Shown here one piece after another: positions 1 through 10,612 of a stretch of DNA of 44,733 bases. Position 1 is the stretch's first letter; each line of letters starts with the position of its first letter. Under the pieces are notes generated by a model that worked only from the letters and a program-made list of their open reading frames with translations, made no database searches and was not told where the DNA came from. Both the position numbers and the translations under genes were made by a program. The DNA is from Lingula anatina (Eukaryota > Brachiopoda > Lingulata > Lingulida > Lingulidae), in NCBI RefSeq assembly GCF_001039355.2, contig NW_019773517.1:48669-93401 (forward strand), read 5' to 3'.

Positions 1-248
1 AACTTGACCTGCGTATTATGAATATTTATCAGTTCTGTAAGTTTCAAGCCAAAAGGTAAAATGGTTTTCCACTTATCGTGTTATCGGTGCTGCATATATG
101 CTGAAAAAAGTGAAAAAACAGCATAAATTCCCTATAAGTGACCCGATCATGCTGATTTTCGAACTTGACCTGCGTATTACAAATATTCATCAGTTCTGTA
201 AGTTTCAAGCCAAAAGAAAAAACAGTTTTCCACTTATCGTGTTATCGG
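1..248. repeat. Two tandem copies of a 161-bp repeat unit at the window edge
   Basis: Positions 1-87 recur at 162-248 with a few substitutions (shared stretches include TTGACCTGCGTATTA and TTATCGTGTTATCGG), giving a period of 161 bp. The array is cut by the window edge, so its full length is unknown. The short reading frame across it (98-301) is a by-product. It lies in the MROH1 intron after the last visible exon. I do not recognise the family. Confidence 0.85.
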
Positions 249-675
249 TAAAAGTGCACGGCGACGGCGACGACGGCGACGGCGACGACAGACGCAGATG
301 ATGGCTATATGTACAGACACATCTGTGTCTGTACATAAAAAGTCTAATGTACTACATTATTAGGCATTACCCTTAAAATCAAAATAAAAATGCTCACTCT
401 GAGTTTCAAAATAAGAATTTATTAATGTTACCCTCCTTATTAAAAAAAAAAAGTCAAACGTGTTTCACAACAATTTTGTGTAGAAATAAAAAAGCTAAAA
501 TATTTAAAAGTCAAGTGCTTTATCTGGTTAAGATTCAGTAAGACTGGCTTGAATTCTCATCTAAGTGAAATCAATAATGATGCTGATGATGATAATGACA
601 AAACATCATGAAAAATTATATAAGTTATCTAGAATTATTACAGTTACTATAGTAGCTAATCATTCAAAAACCTAC
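249..675. other. MROH1 intron sequence, no exon seen
   Basis: This stretch holds a short GGCGAC-type hexamer run at 259-289, a near-perfect palindrome at 308-337, and AT-rich sequence. The next MROH1 exon expected from the family was not found here, so it must lie left of the window. Confidence 0.6.
308..337. repeat. Near-perfect palindrome (14-bp arms, 2-bp centre)
   Basis: TATGTACAGACACA at 308-321 is followed by TC and then its exact reverse complement at 324-337. It directly follows the GGCGAC run and the 161-bp repeats, so it may be the terminus of the same repetitive element. No function is visible. Confidence 0.85.
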
Positions 676-3600
676 CTTAGCCTCCTTGGACTGTAACCAC
701 ACATTAAAAAGTATGTCATAGGCAGAGTATATCTCTCCAGCAAAGGCTTCCTTCTTCACATTAGGATCAGGGGCCTTCTCAATATTGACAACATAGTCCA
801 ATATGGCCTCACTGAATTTTCCCAGAGCTGGAAATCACATGACATGTGTACAAATTTCATCAGAAAAGATGCAATTGAGGCAAAAAACAAAAGACAACGT
901 AGTCCAATATGGCCCCACTGAATTTTCCCATAGCTGGAAAACACATGACTTGTGTACAAATTTCATCAGAAAAAAACGCAATTAAGGCAAAAAACTGAAA
1001 ACTATGAAATCTGCAAAATTATTATTGACTGGCACACATATACTCTGAAATAATGACATATAAACACTGTGCCTTCATAACTCAGATTGTTTTGTTTGTT
1101 ACAAGTCATGGTTCTTCTTCCATTCATATTACACACACTTACAAGAGCAACCGTAAATTCAATGCTTTTCACACAAATTTTCAAAAACTTTATCTGGCTG
1201 ATTCAACAAAAATCCTGTCAGTTAATGACATCAGAAGAGGAACAATGGCATATGGTCAAATTACTTAAATTGCAGTCTATTTGAAAATAAAAATTCCTAC
1301 CTGAGGAGAATACCCACTTCATGTTGTCATGTTTGGCCATGCCCAGCAGAGGGAGCATTGTCCCCAAGACTACATTCAAGAAAGGCACAATTCCAAATGC
1401 TACAAAATAACGAGAGAGAAAAATATGCAGTATTTCAAAGATAATTTTATGTTGAAACAGTAAAGATATCCAATGTATAATTTTTTCATCACAAAGTTAG
1501 AGTTTAGTTTAAGTTCACCACGAATGCTAAGCACACAGCCCCTACAAGCTAAGGTTTCCAGAAAGAGAACCATGGACTGAAGGTATGGCTTGAATCCAGC
1601 TATTTGTAAGTGTAGTAAGTACAGTTCATGTTTGTAATCCACATCAGGTGTCACTCTTTACATATCACATAACAAACTATAAGAAAGTTTGCAGGTATAA
1701 ACAGTTCCTCGTTAGTAGATAATAACTAACTTTAAGACAGACTGAACTCATGTCATTATTCACATAAGCGAAAAAATTTAATCTAATACCGGACTTCCAA
1801 AGTAAACACCCAAAGAATCAGACCACAGTAGCACTTACAGTTTGCTGTGGCCAGATTAGCCATGGTCTGTACAACAAAGAAATGTGGCATCACTCCAGGC
1901 TGGAATTTCGCCACCAGGTTCTCCATGACAAGGGTGCAGTACTTCTTGCCTACTGCCACCAGGACACCACTGGCAGCCGTCTGCCACTCTGGCACCACTT
2001 CCTGGAAATAGTCAGGTTCTTTGCTAGGGAATATCACAATTCATAGGGTGCATTCCCAATTTGACTATCTACAAAGTCAGGTTCTCTTCTGGAGAATGTT
2101 ACTATTATTAGAAACATTCAATATTTCTTCCAAAAATGATAAATTTTTGAATGCAATTTACATATTAAATTATTTTTCAAGTGTGCGCTTGTTTGAGTGT
2201 CAATGCTCATGTGTGTATAAATATAAACATAAAATATAGACTAAAATTCCAGTGTACTCGAAAATCATTCTTATCCTAAAATGCATATATTTCAAGACAC
2301 AATGCCCTCATTCTATCTTGAAAATATCACCTTTGATTCTGTGAGTTCTTCAGATGCCTGAGCTATCAAATCAGCTGCCAGAGACTCCTTCAGTTCATCC
2401 AGTGTCTCTTTCAGTATCTTCTCTATGGCATTTAGGATCACAACCCTGTGGCCGTGGTTAAGCTGGAAACAGAAGGGAACACTGATATTAATATTAAAGA
2501 TGCATGGTAGAATGGGTCTTCAATCATAATTAATTAGTGGAGGTTGTGGAAAATACATATAAAAATAACAAGACACCAAACAGCAAAAACATGGCAACAA
2601 TATTTACAGATATATTAATTATTATTATTATTATCATTATTATTATTATTATTATAGAAGCAATACACAGTATTCACTACAACTCATTCTGAAAAGAAAA
2701 CACTGTTCACTAAACAGCAGAAACACAGCAACAATATTTACAACACACTCACACGGGTAGTAAAAAAAATTGTAAAAAAAAATAAATAAATAAATGGCTT
2801 TATGAACATACCTTGGAATGCTTCTTGAGATAAGTATAACAAGAACTAAGGACCAGGGCTGGCTGTTTTCTCCCCAACTCAAGGAGGGCTGATCCTATCA
2901 TCTCTTGTGTGTCTTCATTTTTATCATAGGCCGAGTCTATCATTGCCATCACCATCTCTAGAATAAGTTTGGTAATCATTTGAGATAATATATGTTTTAA
3001 TTTTTAAATTTTATTTCTAGACTAACAACTTGATTTTAACATGTTAAGGTTAAAACAGATTCACAAGAAAATGTACATACATACTGCCATATAACTGAAA
3101 TATTTGTATCAACATTTCATGATTAATACAAACTGAAAAGGTATCCGTCCGTAGGGCTCGTAAGATTTATTCAATGATTTATTGATATCTAACAAACATA
3201 TATATTTTAAAAGTGTTTATAAAGTAAGATCAATACAAAAAAAATGTTTACAGAAAATATTTGAATAATACTCCAAGTCCTTGAGGTACCCCTCCCAAAA
3301 AGAATCAAGCAGATTACTAATGATGTCTGAAATTTGGTACTTGTAAAGGCATGCTATTTCATTCACTTGCAAAACAAGTTCAAAATTTAAAAAAAAAAAT
3401 GTACTTTAGTTTAAACTATCGACCTACAATATATGTCCTAAATTCAACTGATATATTTCTATTATTTACTCAATTATTCAAGACTTACTTAATTTGTACT
3501 ATGAGCCAGTTTTAAAAATGAGTTTATGGTCTGAGTTTATGGTGGTGAAGACAATCATTCCCTGATACTATTGTCTTCAGGTGCACACTTGAGTACTGAT

Positions 3601-4577
3601 TACATATATTAACAAGTAACTTAAATCACATGACTCATGTCCTCTCCTCCCCCCTCCAATTCTTCTCGATTACAGAGGCCATGTACATCTAACTTCATTA
3701 TGTAATACTGTCATTCATTCACAAATCATAATAGATGATTATGTCCTTCACAAAATGTTACAAATTCTTTTAAAAATATATATATCATCAGAAGTCACAC
3801 AACTTGTGCCTTTTACAGTGTGTTGACAAATTCTTTAATTGTACACTGTCAAGGGTTTTTTTTCATGGTGACATCTATTTTCTTATTCATTTTTCTTTTA
3901 TTTATTCCTCACCAGCTTTTGCTATTACTTGTGATTGAAACCAGCTTTATATTAGTTTTTATTAAAAAACAAGTGAAAGATGAAAATAATCTAGTGGTTT
4001 CTGTACTATTGTTTAATTATTATACTAGTACAGTGCCAATGTTGTATACAAGGCAATAATTTGACATGAATAAATTGTAGCTAAGCCAAGTGGCTTCTGT
4101 GCCGACACTTACAACAGTCATAATCTTGCTATTAAAAATAAATCTCTACAACCTTCTTTTGTCAGACTCACTCATTTGTATGGTTCCTGGCTGTAGTGTA
4201 AGACCAGCCCCTGCTAGTTCTACTAGTTCATATCTACTTCCTTAGATGATATTCAATATTGTGATTTTATAAAATAAAAATTCTACTCCTCTTCACGAAA
4301 AAGCTGTGAAAAACAAACACTCCCCTCCTCAAACGGATTATCTTAAAGACATGCACAGTAAAGTTTGTTGTCCCCTGCATCACAAATACTTTTAGTGCGG
4401 TCAGGAGAAGGTACCGGTCATGAGATGCAGCTGCGGTATGGGCACTGGCCGTTCTTTCAGCTCAAGTCTTTGGAATGGAGAGAAGGCATTAAAAATACAT
4501 GTATTCATTCCAAGCTTACCGTCCACCTGCCCTCCAGTCGCCCGTACTCCACCCTCGCTGTGGCCAGGCATGATCAT
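676..4577 (-). CDS. MROH1: MROH1, maestro HEAT-like repeat protein 1, first six coding exons (partial)
   Basis: Coding exons on the minus strand are 4577-4520, 2957-2812, 2462-2331, 2001-1839, 1399-1301 and 827-676. Together they make 750 nt (250 codons), with every junction GT-AG and every phase consistent. The product aligns without gaps to the N-terminus of vertebrate MROH1: exon 2 encodes MIDSAYDKNEDT, exon 3 HGHRVVILNAIEKIL, exon 4 EWQTAASGVLVAVGKK, exon 6 FSEAILDYVVNIEKAPDP. These are paired amphipathic helices of the HEAT-repeat kind. The vertebrate protein is about 1,640 residues, so only the first sixth is here; the gene runs off the left edge. The start at 4577 (MIMPGHSE...) is the first of two close ATGs in an exon whose last base completes a Glu codon with exon 2. 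An in-frame ATG at 4694 or an internal one at 2955 are alternatives. The family's cellular role is poorly known. Confidence 0.9.
796..995. repeat. 105-bp-offset tandem duplication covering an MROH1 splice acceptor
   Basis: Positions 796-888 recur at 901-995 with about 10% divergence. The unit contains the 5' 32 nt of the MROH1 exon ending at 827 together with its acceptor, so a second, decayed acceptor-plus-exon-start lies in the upstream intron near 929. Confidence 0.8.
2619..2655. repeat. ATT trinucleotide microsatellite
   Basis: A run of ATT units with one interruption (ATC), in the MROH1 intron between the exons at 2462 and 2812. No other structure is seen in that intron. Confidence 0.9.
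2958..4519. other. MROH1 first intron
   Basis: A 1.56-kb AT-rich intron between the exons at 2957 and 4520 (minus strand). It has a GTAAGC donor at 4519-4514 and an acceptor ending at 2958. I see no further exon, RNA gene or clear mobile element. The frame at 3820-4059 is low-complexity and not supported as coding. Confidence 0.6.
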
Positions 4578-4760
4578 CAACAATAATAATCCCTCTGTGT
4601 GTTTTCTTCCGGGAGTGTCAGCACAAATTAGAGCATAGCAATGAAGTCGGAAGAAATCATGTGACGACCTCCATGTTGGCGATAAGTAGGTCAACTCCGC
4701 GGTGAATCAGTGGTCTCAATTTTGATTGGGCAAAAGTTTTAATGTTTCTAACGACGTACG
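4578..4760 (-). promoter_or_regulatory. MROH1 5' leader and promoter region
   Basis: Upstream of the chosen start, the minus strand has an inverted CCAAT context (plus-strand GATTGGGC near 4725), a CCGCGG site at 4696-4701 and an ATGGAGG within the leader near 4674. The composition is richer in G+C than the introns. The transcription start is inferred to lie near 4690-4720; no TATA box was identified. Confidence 0.45.
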
Positions 4761-4886
4761 GTAGAAATCTTAGAGATAAACCTCTTTCGCCTTGTTATAA
4801 CATCCGAGAGCCCGGGCGGACATCAGGCTGCCCTATTTGGATAAATACTGTAAAACCTGGAAGCTGATAGTAAACGTCCAAAAAAA

Positions 4887-4917
<31 letters not shown>

Positions 4918-4969
4918 ACGAAAGTAATGATTTTCCACAAACCTGGCCACATATTAAATAATCCAAGGG

Positions 4970-5140
4970 ACCATTCCCAAACCCTACCGTACTAGCTAAC
5001 TGTGGATAGATCTATCTCCGGCCGAGGGGATTCTCGCTAAATTGCAATCAACTTAGATGTCTGTCACGCCTACTGAAGCTGCTAGGGGGTAATTAATTAT
5101 CGTTTAGCAGCTTCAGTAGGTGTGCCAGACATCTTTAGAA
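4970..5140. mobile_element. Foldback element with a 30-bp hairpin, relative of the element at 40480
   Basis: Arms at 5055-5084 and 5105-5134 are inverted repeats matching at 28 of 30 positions, with a 20-nt A/T- and G-rich loop. The left part (CATTCCCA, GATAGATCTATC, then GTCTGTCACGCCTACT and GGGGGTAATTAA) matches the element at 40480-40688 in order. This marks both as members of one dispersed non-autonomous family. No coding capacity is visible. Confidence 0.7.
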
Positions 5141-5886
5141 GCCGCTTAATTATAAGCAGAAAGCAATCGCACCTGTAATTACACATTTGAATATTTTTCC
5201 CTCTTCTAAGGGTCTCCCTTAAACTTAAATAGGCCTACGCCTGTTGTAAACCGCCTTTGATCCTGATGTACTCTTTAATATCATATGTAAAGCCAAAATT
5301 ATTCTAGCATCTGAAGTCATCTTACTCAGAACTTTCCGAGCAGGCCCATCAACGAAAGCGGCACGACCGAACTTGAATTGATTCAGTAGCTTTTCCGGTA
5401 TAACAGCACGTCATACCACCTGTTAACCGTGTTCAGCAGAAAAACGATATCTTCTAGGCGGAATTATTTGCCAATTCTTCTTTACTCAAATATTTCCATC
5501 GCTGCAATTGCTTAAATGGAAATCGCACCAGTAATTACACATTTGAATGTTTTTTTTTTTTTCATAGATAAACATTTTCGGCCTAGATATTCAGCTGATA
5601 AGCAAACTAAGTTGTATATTTGCATCATGATTGCAAGTGTCTGGAAAATCTGTACTTAGCACAGACCTCCATGTATTTTCAGAAATAAATATCACAGCTT
5701 TCAAAGTAAAAGATTTTTTTAACAGCCAAAATCAAACCAATAATGAAACTCGCTTTACATTTTACTATTGAGCATTCATTTTCATGTGTATTCAACTCAA
5801 TAAATAATCTGGGGGAAAACGCGTCTGCAATTTAGTGAGAAACCCCTTGCTTCTTTTAGAACGTACCCATTCCAAGCATTTCTCAA

Positions 5887-6000
5887 GGAACTGAACAGAT
5901 AGAAATCTGCCCAGAATATTGCTACCTTGGTTTTGTGTTCACACTATCAGGACACTTGAATAAAGCAATGGAAACCCTGAAAGTTAAAGCACAGAAAGAG
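5887..6000 (+). mobile_element. LINE reverse-transcriptase remnant (post-RT YLG...SG segment)
   Basis: A 38-codon open segment reads GTEQIEICPEYCYLG then FVFTLSGHLNKAMETLKVKA. The pattern of a hydrophobic stretch, YLG, about five residues, SG and a helical segment is typical of the region C-terminal to the catalytic YADD in non-LTR retrotransposon polyproteins. Upstream and downstream sequence is not readable as the same protein, so this is a short dead fragment. Confidence 0.6.
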
Positions 6001-6094
6001 TTAGTTTTTCAAAATCCACCACCAGCTGTTTTCCAGTCCAGTTAAAATCGCCAGTAAACTTTTCTCCCCATGCGTAGCTACGCCTGCAGATTAT

Positions 6095-6350
6095 GGGCCC
6101 CTTTAAGCCTAGGTCCCAACTACATTTTGAACGCACGGTTTTTAGGTTCCTCGCGTCCAGGACGTAGCTAGATCGCAGGGAAGGAATCAAGTAATTGGTG
6201 AAAAGTTTCTACGTGCTGTTTGCGTACTCCGAAAGTCGCACGATGGACGTGCTCCTCACGCACGAACTCCCACGTTTTTCCCATTTTTCTGGCCGTAGCC
6301 CACACGTAGCAGCCCGTATGTTCGGTTGGGATCTAGGCTTTAGTCCCTTA
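6095..6350. mobile_element. Putative non-autonomous DNA element with imperfect terminal inverted repeats
   Basis: AAGCCTAGGTCCCAAC (6105-6120) is inverted near 6325-6340 with one mismatch, and the match continues imperfectly outward. The interior contains repeated CGTAGC motifs. The same right terminus starts the second segmental copy at 10612-10645, where the interior is different. Exact ends and target-site duplication were not resolved. Confidence 0.5.
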
Positions 6351-9300
6351 GCCAAGTATGACGAATAAGCCTCTGGAAGTATGTGACAGACCACCTGCTG
6401 AAGATGTCCACAAAAAAGCCTGTAAAACATTCCTGGGGGTCCAAAGAAATGTGCCTAATCTAGCTGCTAGAAGTGAGCTGGGGAGCTATACCCAGTGTTG
6501 ATATGTATGCTTGCCCTGGTGTACGTCAAAATACTGGTTCCATCTAAACAGACTTAATTGCCTGTGCAAAGAATCCCTGGCCGCCCAGCTTAGCCCTTGA
6601 AGCTGACAGGTTTGAAAGTAAAGGTGGTGCCTGGTTCTTTGGCATTAAACAAATAGGCAACTCAGTGGTGAAGTTGAGTGTTGGGATAGACCAAGGAGTT
6701 ACAACTCTTTGGTTAAATTAAGAATCATGTTTTGGGTGTCGCATTTAGCCATAGGGAATCAAGATTGTCCAACTGTTCTTATATATTGCATAATACTGCA
6801 CTGTATTTATATATACTTCACAAAATTGTAAATCCACCTAACTTTAGTTGCAAATAAAATTATTATTATTGATTATGAACCAACTGTTTTTATTTCTGAA
6901 ACCTCCACAGATACATCCTCTAACATGTTTTCAAAAACATGTATATCTACAAAATTTAATGTACATGTCTCCGAAAAGTTAAAGCATACAGTCAATGTCT
7001 ATACTGTATTAATTATTTATCTGAAAGACATGAAACGAGGCTCTTGGAAGAAAATAAATGTAACAGTAATTGAAATGATGATGATCTACTGGAGATGACA
7101 TGAAGTTCAAATTGGATTCATTCTATTTTTTTTTTTTATTTGAGTTGACAAATTAGATGCCAATTCTACTCAGATTCACTCATAGATACTGGTAGGCACA
7201 ATTACAATTAGTACAGAGTTCCCCAAAACTATGGTGTCTCTCTTTTGTTTTTTCATTACCATAAATAAAAACTTAACCTGACACAAACAGTAACATGGCC
7301 TTTTTAAGCTTCAGGAGTCCTTCAGTTCCCGTCTGCCATTGCATTGGAGAACTATAAGCATTATGGTCGTTTGAACATCATATATCTCTATGTTGTAAAT
7401 GATTGTCAGTACAGCCAATGCAATTGTGCATCCACTGTTACACACAGTATGCACCATTTAATGCAAGTCATTCTCTTATTTCACATGTTTCTTCTCAAAA
7501 AAGTTAGCACCTTCCAAGCCCTCTGGTAGGTAAGTTTGACGGCTACTATCCTGGTTGTGGCTGTACAGGTATCCTTTGCCATATCCTGCAATATCAAAAA
7601 ACATGTATACAGTTTTATAAAAATCGAGGTGTTTCTAGTTCACATTTCATAAAACTGGTACAAATCATAATTGACGGATTAAGGACTATATAATATTAAA
7701 GAAAGGGACATATTTCTAGGCAAAACTACCCTGGGTTTCAGAGATTTCTGGTAACTAACTGGTAACAGTGATGGAAAAGGCAAAAGATTGCTCATGAGAG
7801 AAACCAGTTTTGCTAAATCTCTGAAATTAGGGATGAAGTAACTGTAAGCTGAAGGTAGAAAATGGGGGTAATTTTGAATAAAAAAGAGCTAAAAATTGTG
7901 CTTATGAAAACACTTTTTGATCAAACTTATAGTGTACATGCCCAGGTAATTACTGTAAGTGTTTATCCTAAGATGTATCAAAAAAATATATTTTACAACT
8001 GCAATTTGTCAATCAGCTAAAACATGTTCTAGTACATGTAGGCAGAAATGATAAACAATCATATATGTACATTGTATAGACCTGTCAAATCAATTCAAAA
8101 ATGAGAAACAAACTGAAATCATGAGTAGCCAATAAATTCACCAATGACATCTTTTATTATTTCCATGGTAGCAGGCAGTCACTAAAAACAAAAACCAAAA
8201 CACGTCCAAAGAAAAACATTACCTAAATCTTTCATCAATTTTGTAGAAGCATTCCTCAGATGCAGCGGCACACCTGGTAATGGCCCCTGATGGTTTTGTA
8301 TGGATTGTTTAGCTTTGGCGTAAGCGGCATATGCCTCGTTTGACTTGGGAGCTTTGGCCAGGTATACAGTACAGTGGCAGAGGTTGATCTGAAGGGAGAT
8401 GAAGAATAAATCTCATTGAGCAGATGGACAATTGAATACACCCCTTAACTTTAAGGCACACAATAAGTGTTAGACTTAAATGTACATTAGGATGAATCAG
8501 GGTCAAAAGGCATTTAGAGTAACTTTAAATGAATTAACTGATATACAGTATACTACAACAATCTAAATGATGACAAGATACATATATGTAACTGAAACCT
8601 TTTTCAGAGCAAATGAAACTAAATCTTTTTCAAAGGGAAAGATACAAATGTAGTTTTGGGACACATGGCAGTATCATGCTTTATATATGTGTATTAATAT
8701 GTTACCTCACATTCAGGTCTTCCAATGAAATGGCAAGCTTGGTATGTTGCAACTGCAAGTGGCAGTGCCTGTGGATCTGCAAGACCTGCAGTACAAATAA
8801 CATGAGTATTACACTTTACCTACCCTATTCCTACCCTATTCAAAAATTGAAAGAAAAAACTGAAGGCTACATGCATCAGTAAATGAAGCAAACAAAAAGC
8901 AGGTTTTTTTCTGATAAATTAAGTCAACTAAAATCAGGAGACGTAAAAAAAAAACTATACACTCTCAAACTTTCTCACAAAATAGTTACCGATGTCTTCG
9001 CTGGCACACACTACCAGCCTCCTTGCAATAAAGAGTGGATCCTCCCCTCCCAGCGTCATTCTTGCCAGCCAGTAGAGAGCACCATTTGGGTCTGAGCCTC
9101 TTATTGATTTCTGTAGGGCAGAGGCACAATGATAGTGTTCATCACCTGAAAATTTTCCATATTCAAAATATCAACTGGAGCAGTACGTTTATGAGTTGCC
9201 TAAACCATATGATATGGGAAATTTATTTTAATTTTATCAATAGTTAAACCTTTGGAAAACAGAATGCACAACTTGGACACCAGTGAGACTAAACTGCAAG

Positions 9301-10528
9301 TAAAATAAATTATTCTGAAGATTTTAAACAAAGTTCTTTTGAACATTGTACTGTACGTTACATTAAATTTCAGATACTGTTACTTGTTCCCTTGTAACTT
9401 GATTTATTGTTTTTTCTCTTAGAAATGTTGTTAAACAAATTTTTTGCTTTGGAATTAATGAAACCATGCAAACACTGAACAACTGGAATCTTTGCAAAGC
9501 TATGGTTAGAATGAATTTTCTGGTACCACCATGTCATATTGTGAAATTTATTGTATAAACCTAAAACAATTTTATCTGAAGTCACAATTACATTACAGGT
9601 ATCTGTACAAGGATAAAGTGCATTAGGCAGACAAGAAAGCTCATAATGTGAAGTCACAATATGAAAATCAAATATGAGGTTTATGTATATTAAACATAAT
9701 GTATATTACCTGCTCTGTCATAATTAATATGCGACCTTTGCAATCCTTCCTTTACGTGCTCCACATCCACAACTACATATTCCTCTCCCATATCTGGCGT
9801 TTTCTCACCTGCCATTTCATTCTCTCCTGCCACATCTGATTTTCTCTTTTTTTGAGAGACAGCCGTTTTCTCAGCAAGCATTTGCCTGGAAATATTATTT
9901 TAAAAATATGTCCAGTCTATACAATGTATCTATCCCAGCAGAATTTATAAAAAAAATCTCTGAATTATGTGATGAACACATGAACATACAGTATATGTAA
10001 GCCAGAAAAAAAAATCTTATTTATTTTTCTTGTGTTAGATTTTGTAATGATGATGATTTGACATGACAGGTGTGTCAATCCTACACACCCCCAGGCAATG
10101 GCAGAGTAATTAATTAGAATTACTTAAAATATCAGATATCTAAACTATGGATACCTAATAAAACCAGTGAGCTTTTGAGTATGCAATAATATTTCTAAAT
10201 ATCACTTCTTCGACCAATACAGCGTATTGAAATTAATCAAAAATGTTCTGTTCAAATTTTATTAGTAACATATGCAATATCCGCTGACCTGGATTCTTTC
10301 CCATAATTGCCATGCCTTGCTGCCTTGTAAAAGGCCAGTCTTGATTCGATAGCATTCTGAAGAGTGTTCAGTGATGAACGCGCATCTCCATCACAGAGGT
10401 TTGCTAGGTACTTTACAGCATCTTTGGTAATAAATTTTCTAGGTCTGAGGAAAAAGTAATTCATTAAGTATACAAGAAGGTTTTAAAGATACAGTGTAAT
10501 ACTAGAATTACAATGTAGTCTAGACAAG
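6319..10528. repeat. Segmental direct repeat, copy A (carries WRNIP1 exons 4-9)
   Basis: This segment aligns end to end with 10612-15240, at a few per cent divergence plus indels, and stops at base 10528 just before a single N. In the partner copy the sequence continues past this point into WRNIP1 exon 3. The identity covers exons, introns and the 3' flank. Confidence 0.9.
7476..10444 (-). CDS. WRNIP1: WRNIP1-like partial copy: exons 4-9 only
   Basis: Minus-strand exons 10444-10289, 9885-9710, 9145-8990, 8785-8706, 8388-8223 and 7585-7476 correspond one to one in length and phase to exons 4-9 of the full gene at 11766-17872. All splice sites and the stop codon are intact and no frame is broken. 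It encodes only the C-terminal ~280 residues: part of the AAA+ lid and the oligomerisation region. The UBZ finger, Walker A, Walker B and sensor 1 are missing. Only a few amino-acid differences from the partner copy were found (for example EMAGEK versus EVAGEK, HINYD versus HIHYD, SDPNG versus SDANG, HNQDS versus HDQDS). The break is exactly at an assembly N, so the likeliest reading is the other allele left in the assembly. A genuine 3' partial duplication is the alternative; it would have no promoter of its own in this window. Confidence 0.75.
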
Positions 10529-10612
10529 NTCTGGCAAAATCTGGCCCAGATATTGCCAGACGTTGCCAGATCTGGGCCAGACGTGGGCCAGATTACTGAG
10601 GCTGTCTGGGTA
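10529..10612. other. Single-N junction and short CTGGCCCAGA-type repeat block between segmental copies
   Basis: Base 10529 is N. The next ~80 bp consist of overlapping variants of TCTGGC, TTGCCAGA and TCTGGGCCAGA with no equivalent left of copy A. The homology with copy A resumes at GTATGTTCGGTTGGGA. The block probably belongs to the interior of the same TIR-type element as 6095-6350, in a different variant. Confidence 0.6.

Larger units (their letters stand above)
4761..7475. other. Repeat-rich spacer between MROH1 and the WRNIP1-like copy
   Basis: Contains an AAAT microsatellite at about 4879-4918, a foldback element (4970-5140), a LINE remnant (5887-6000), a TIR-type element (6095-6350), and the beginning of the duplicated segment at 6319, part of which would be the 3' UTR of the WRNIP1-like copy. 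The frames at 5984-6190 and 6209-6430 lie in the TIR element and are not supported as genes. Confidence 0.6.

Noticed and set aside
98-301. 67-codon frame across the left-edge repeat
   Set aside because: It lies in tandem-repeat DNA and its acidic tail comes from the GGCGAC hexamers.
7476-10444. Reading the first WRNIP1 copy as a decayed pseudogene
   Set aside because: All its exons, splice sites and the stop are intact, so decay is not what makes it partial; the missing part coincides with the N.
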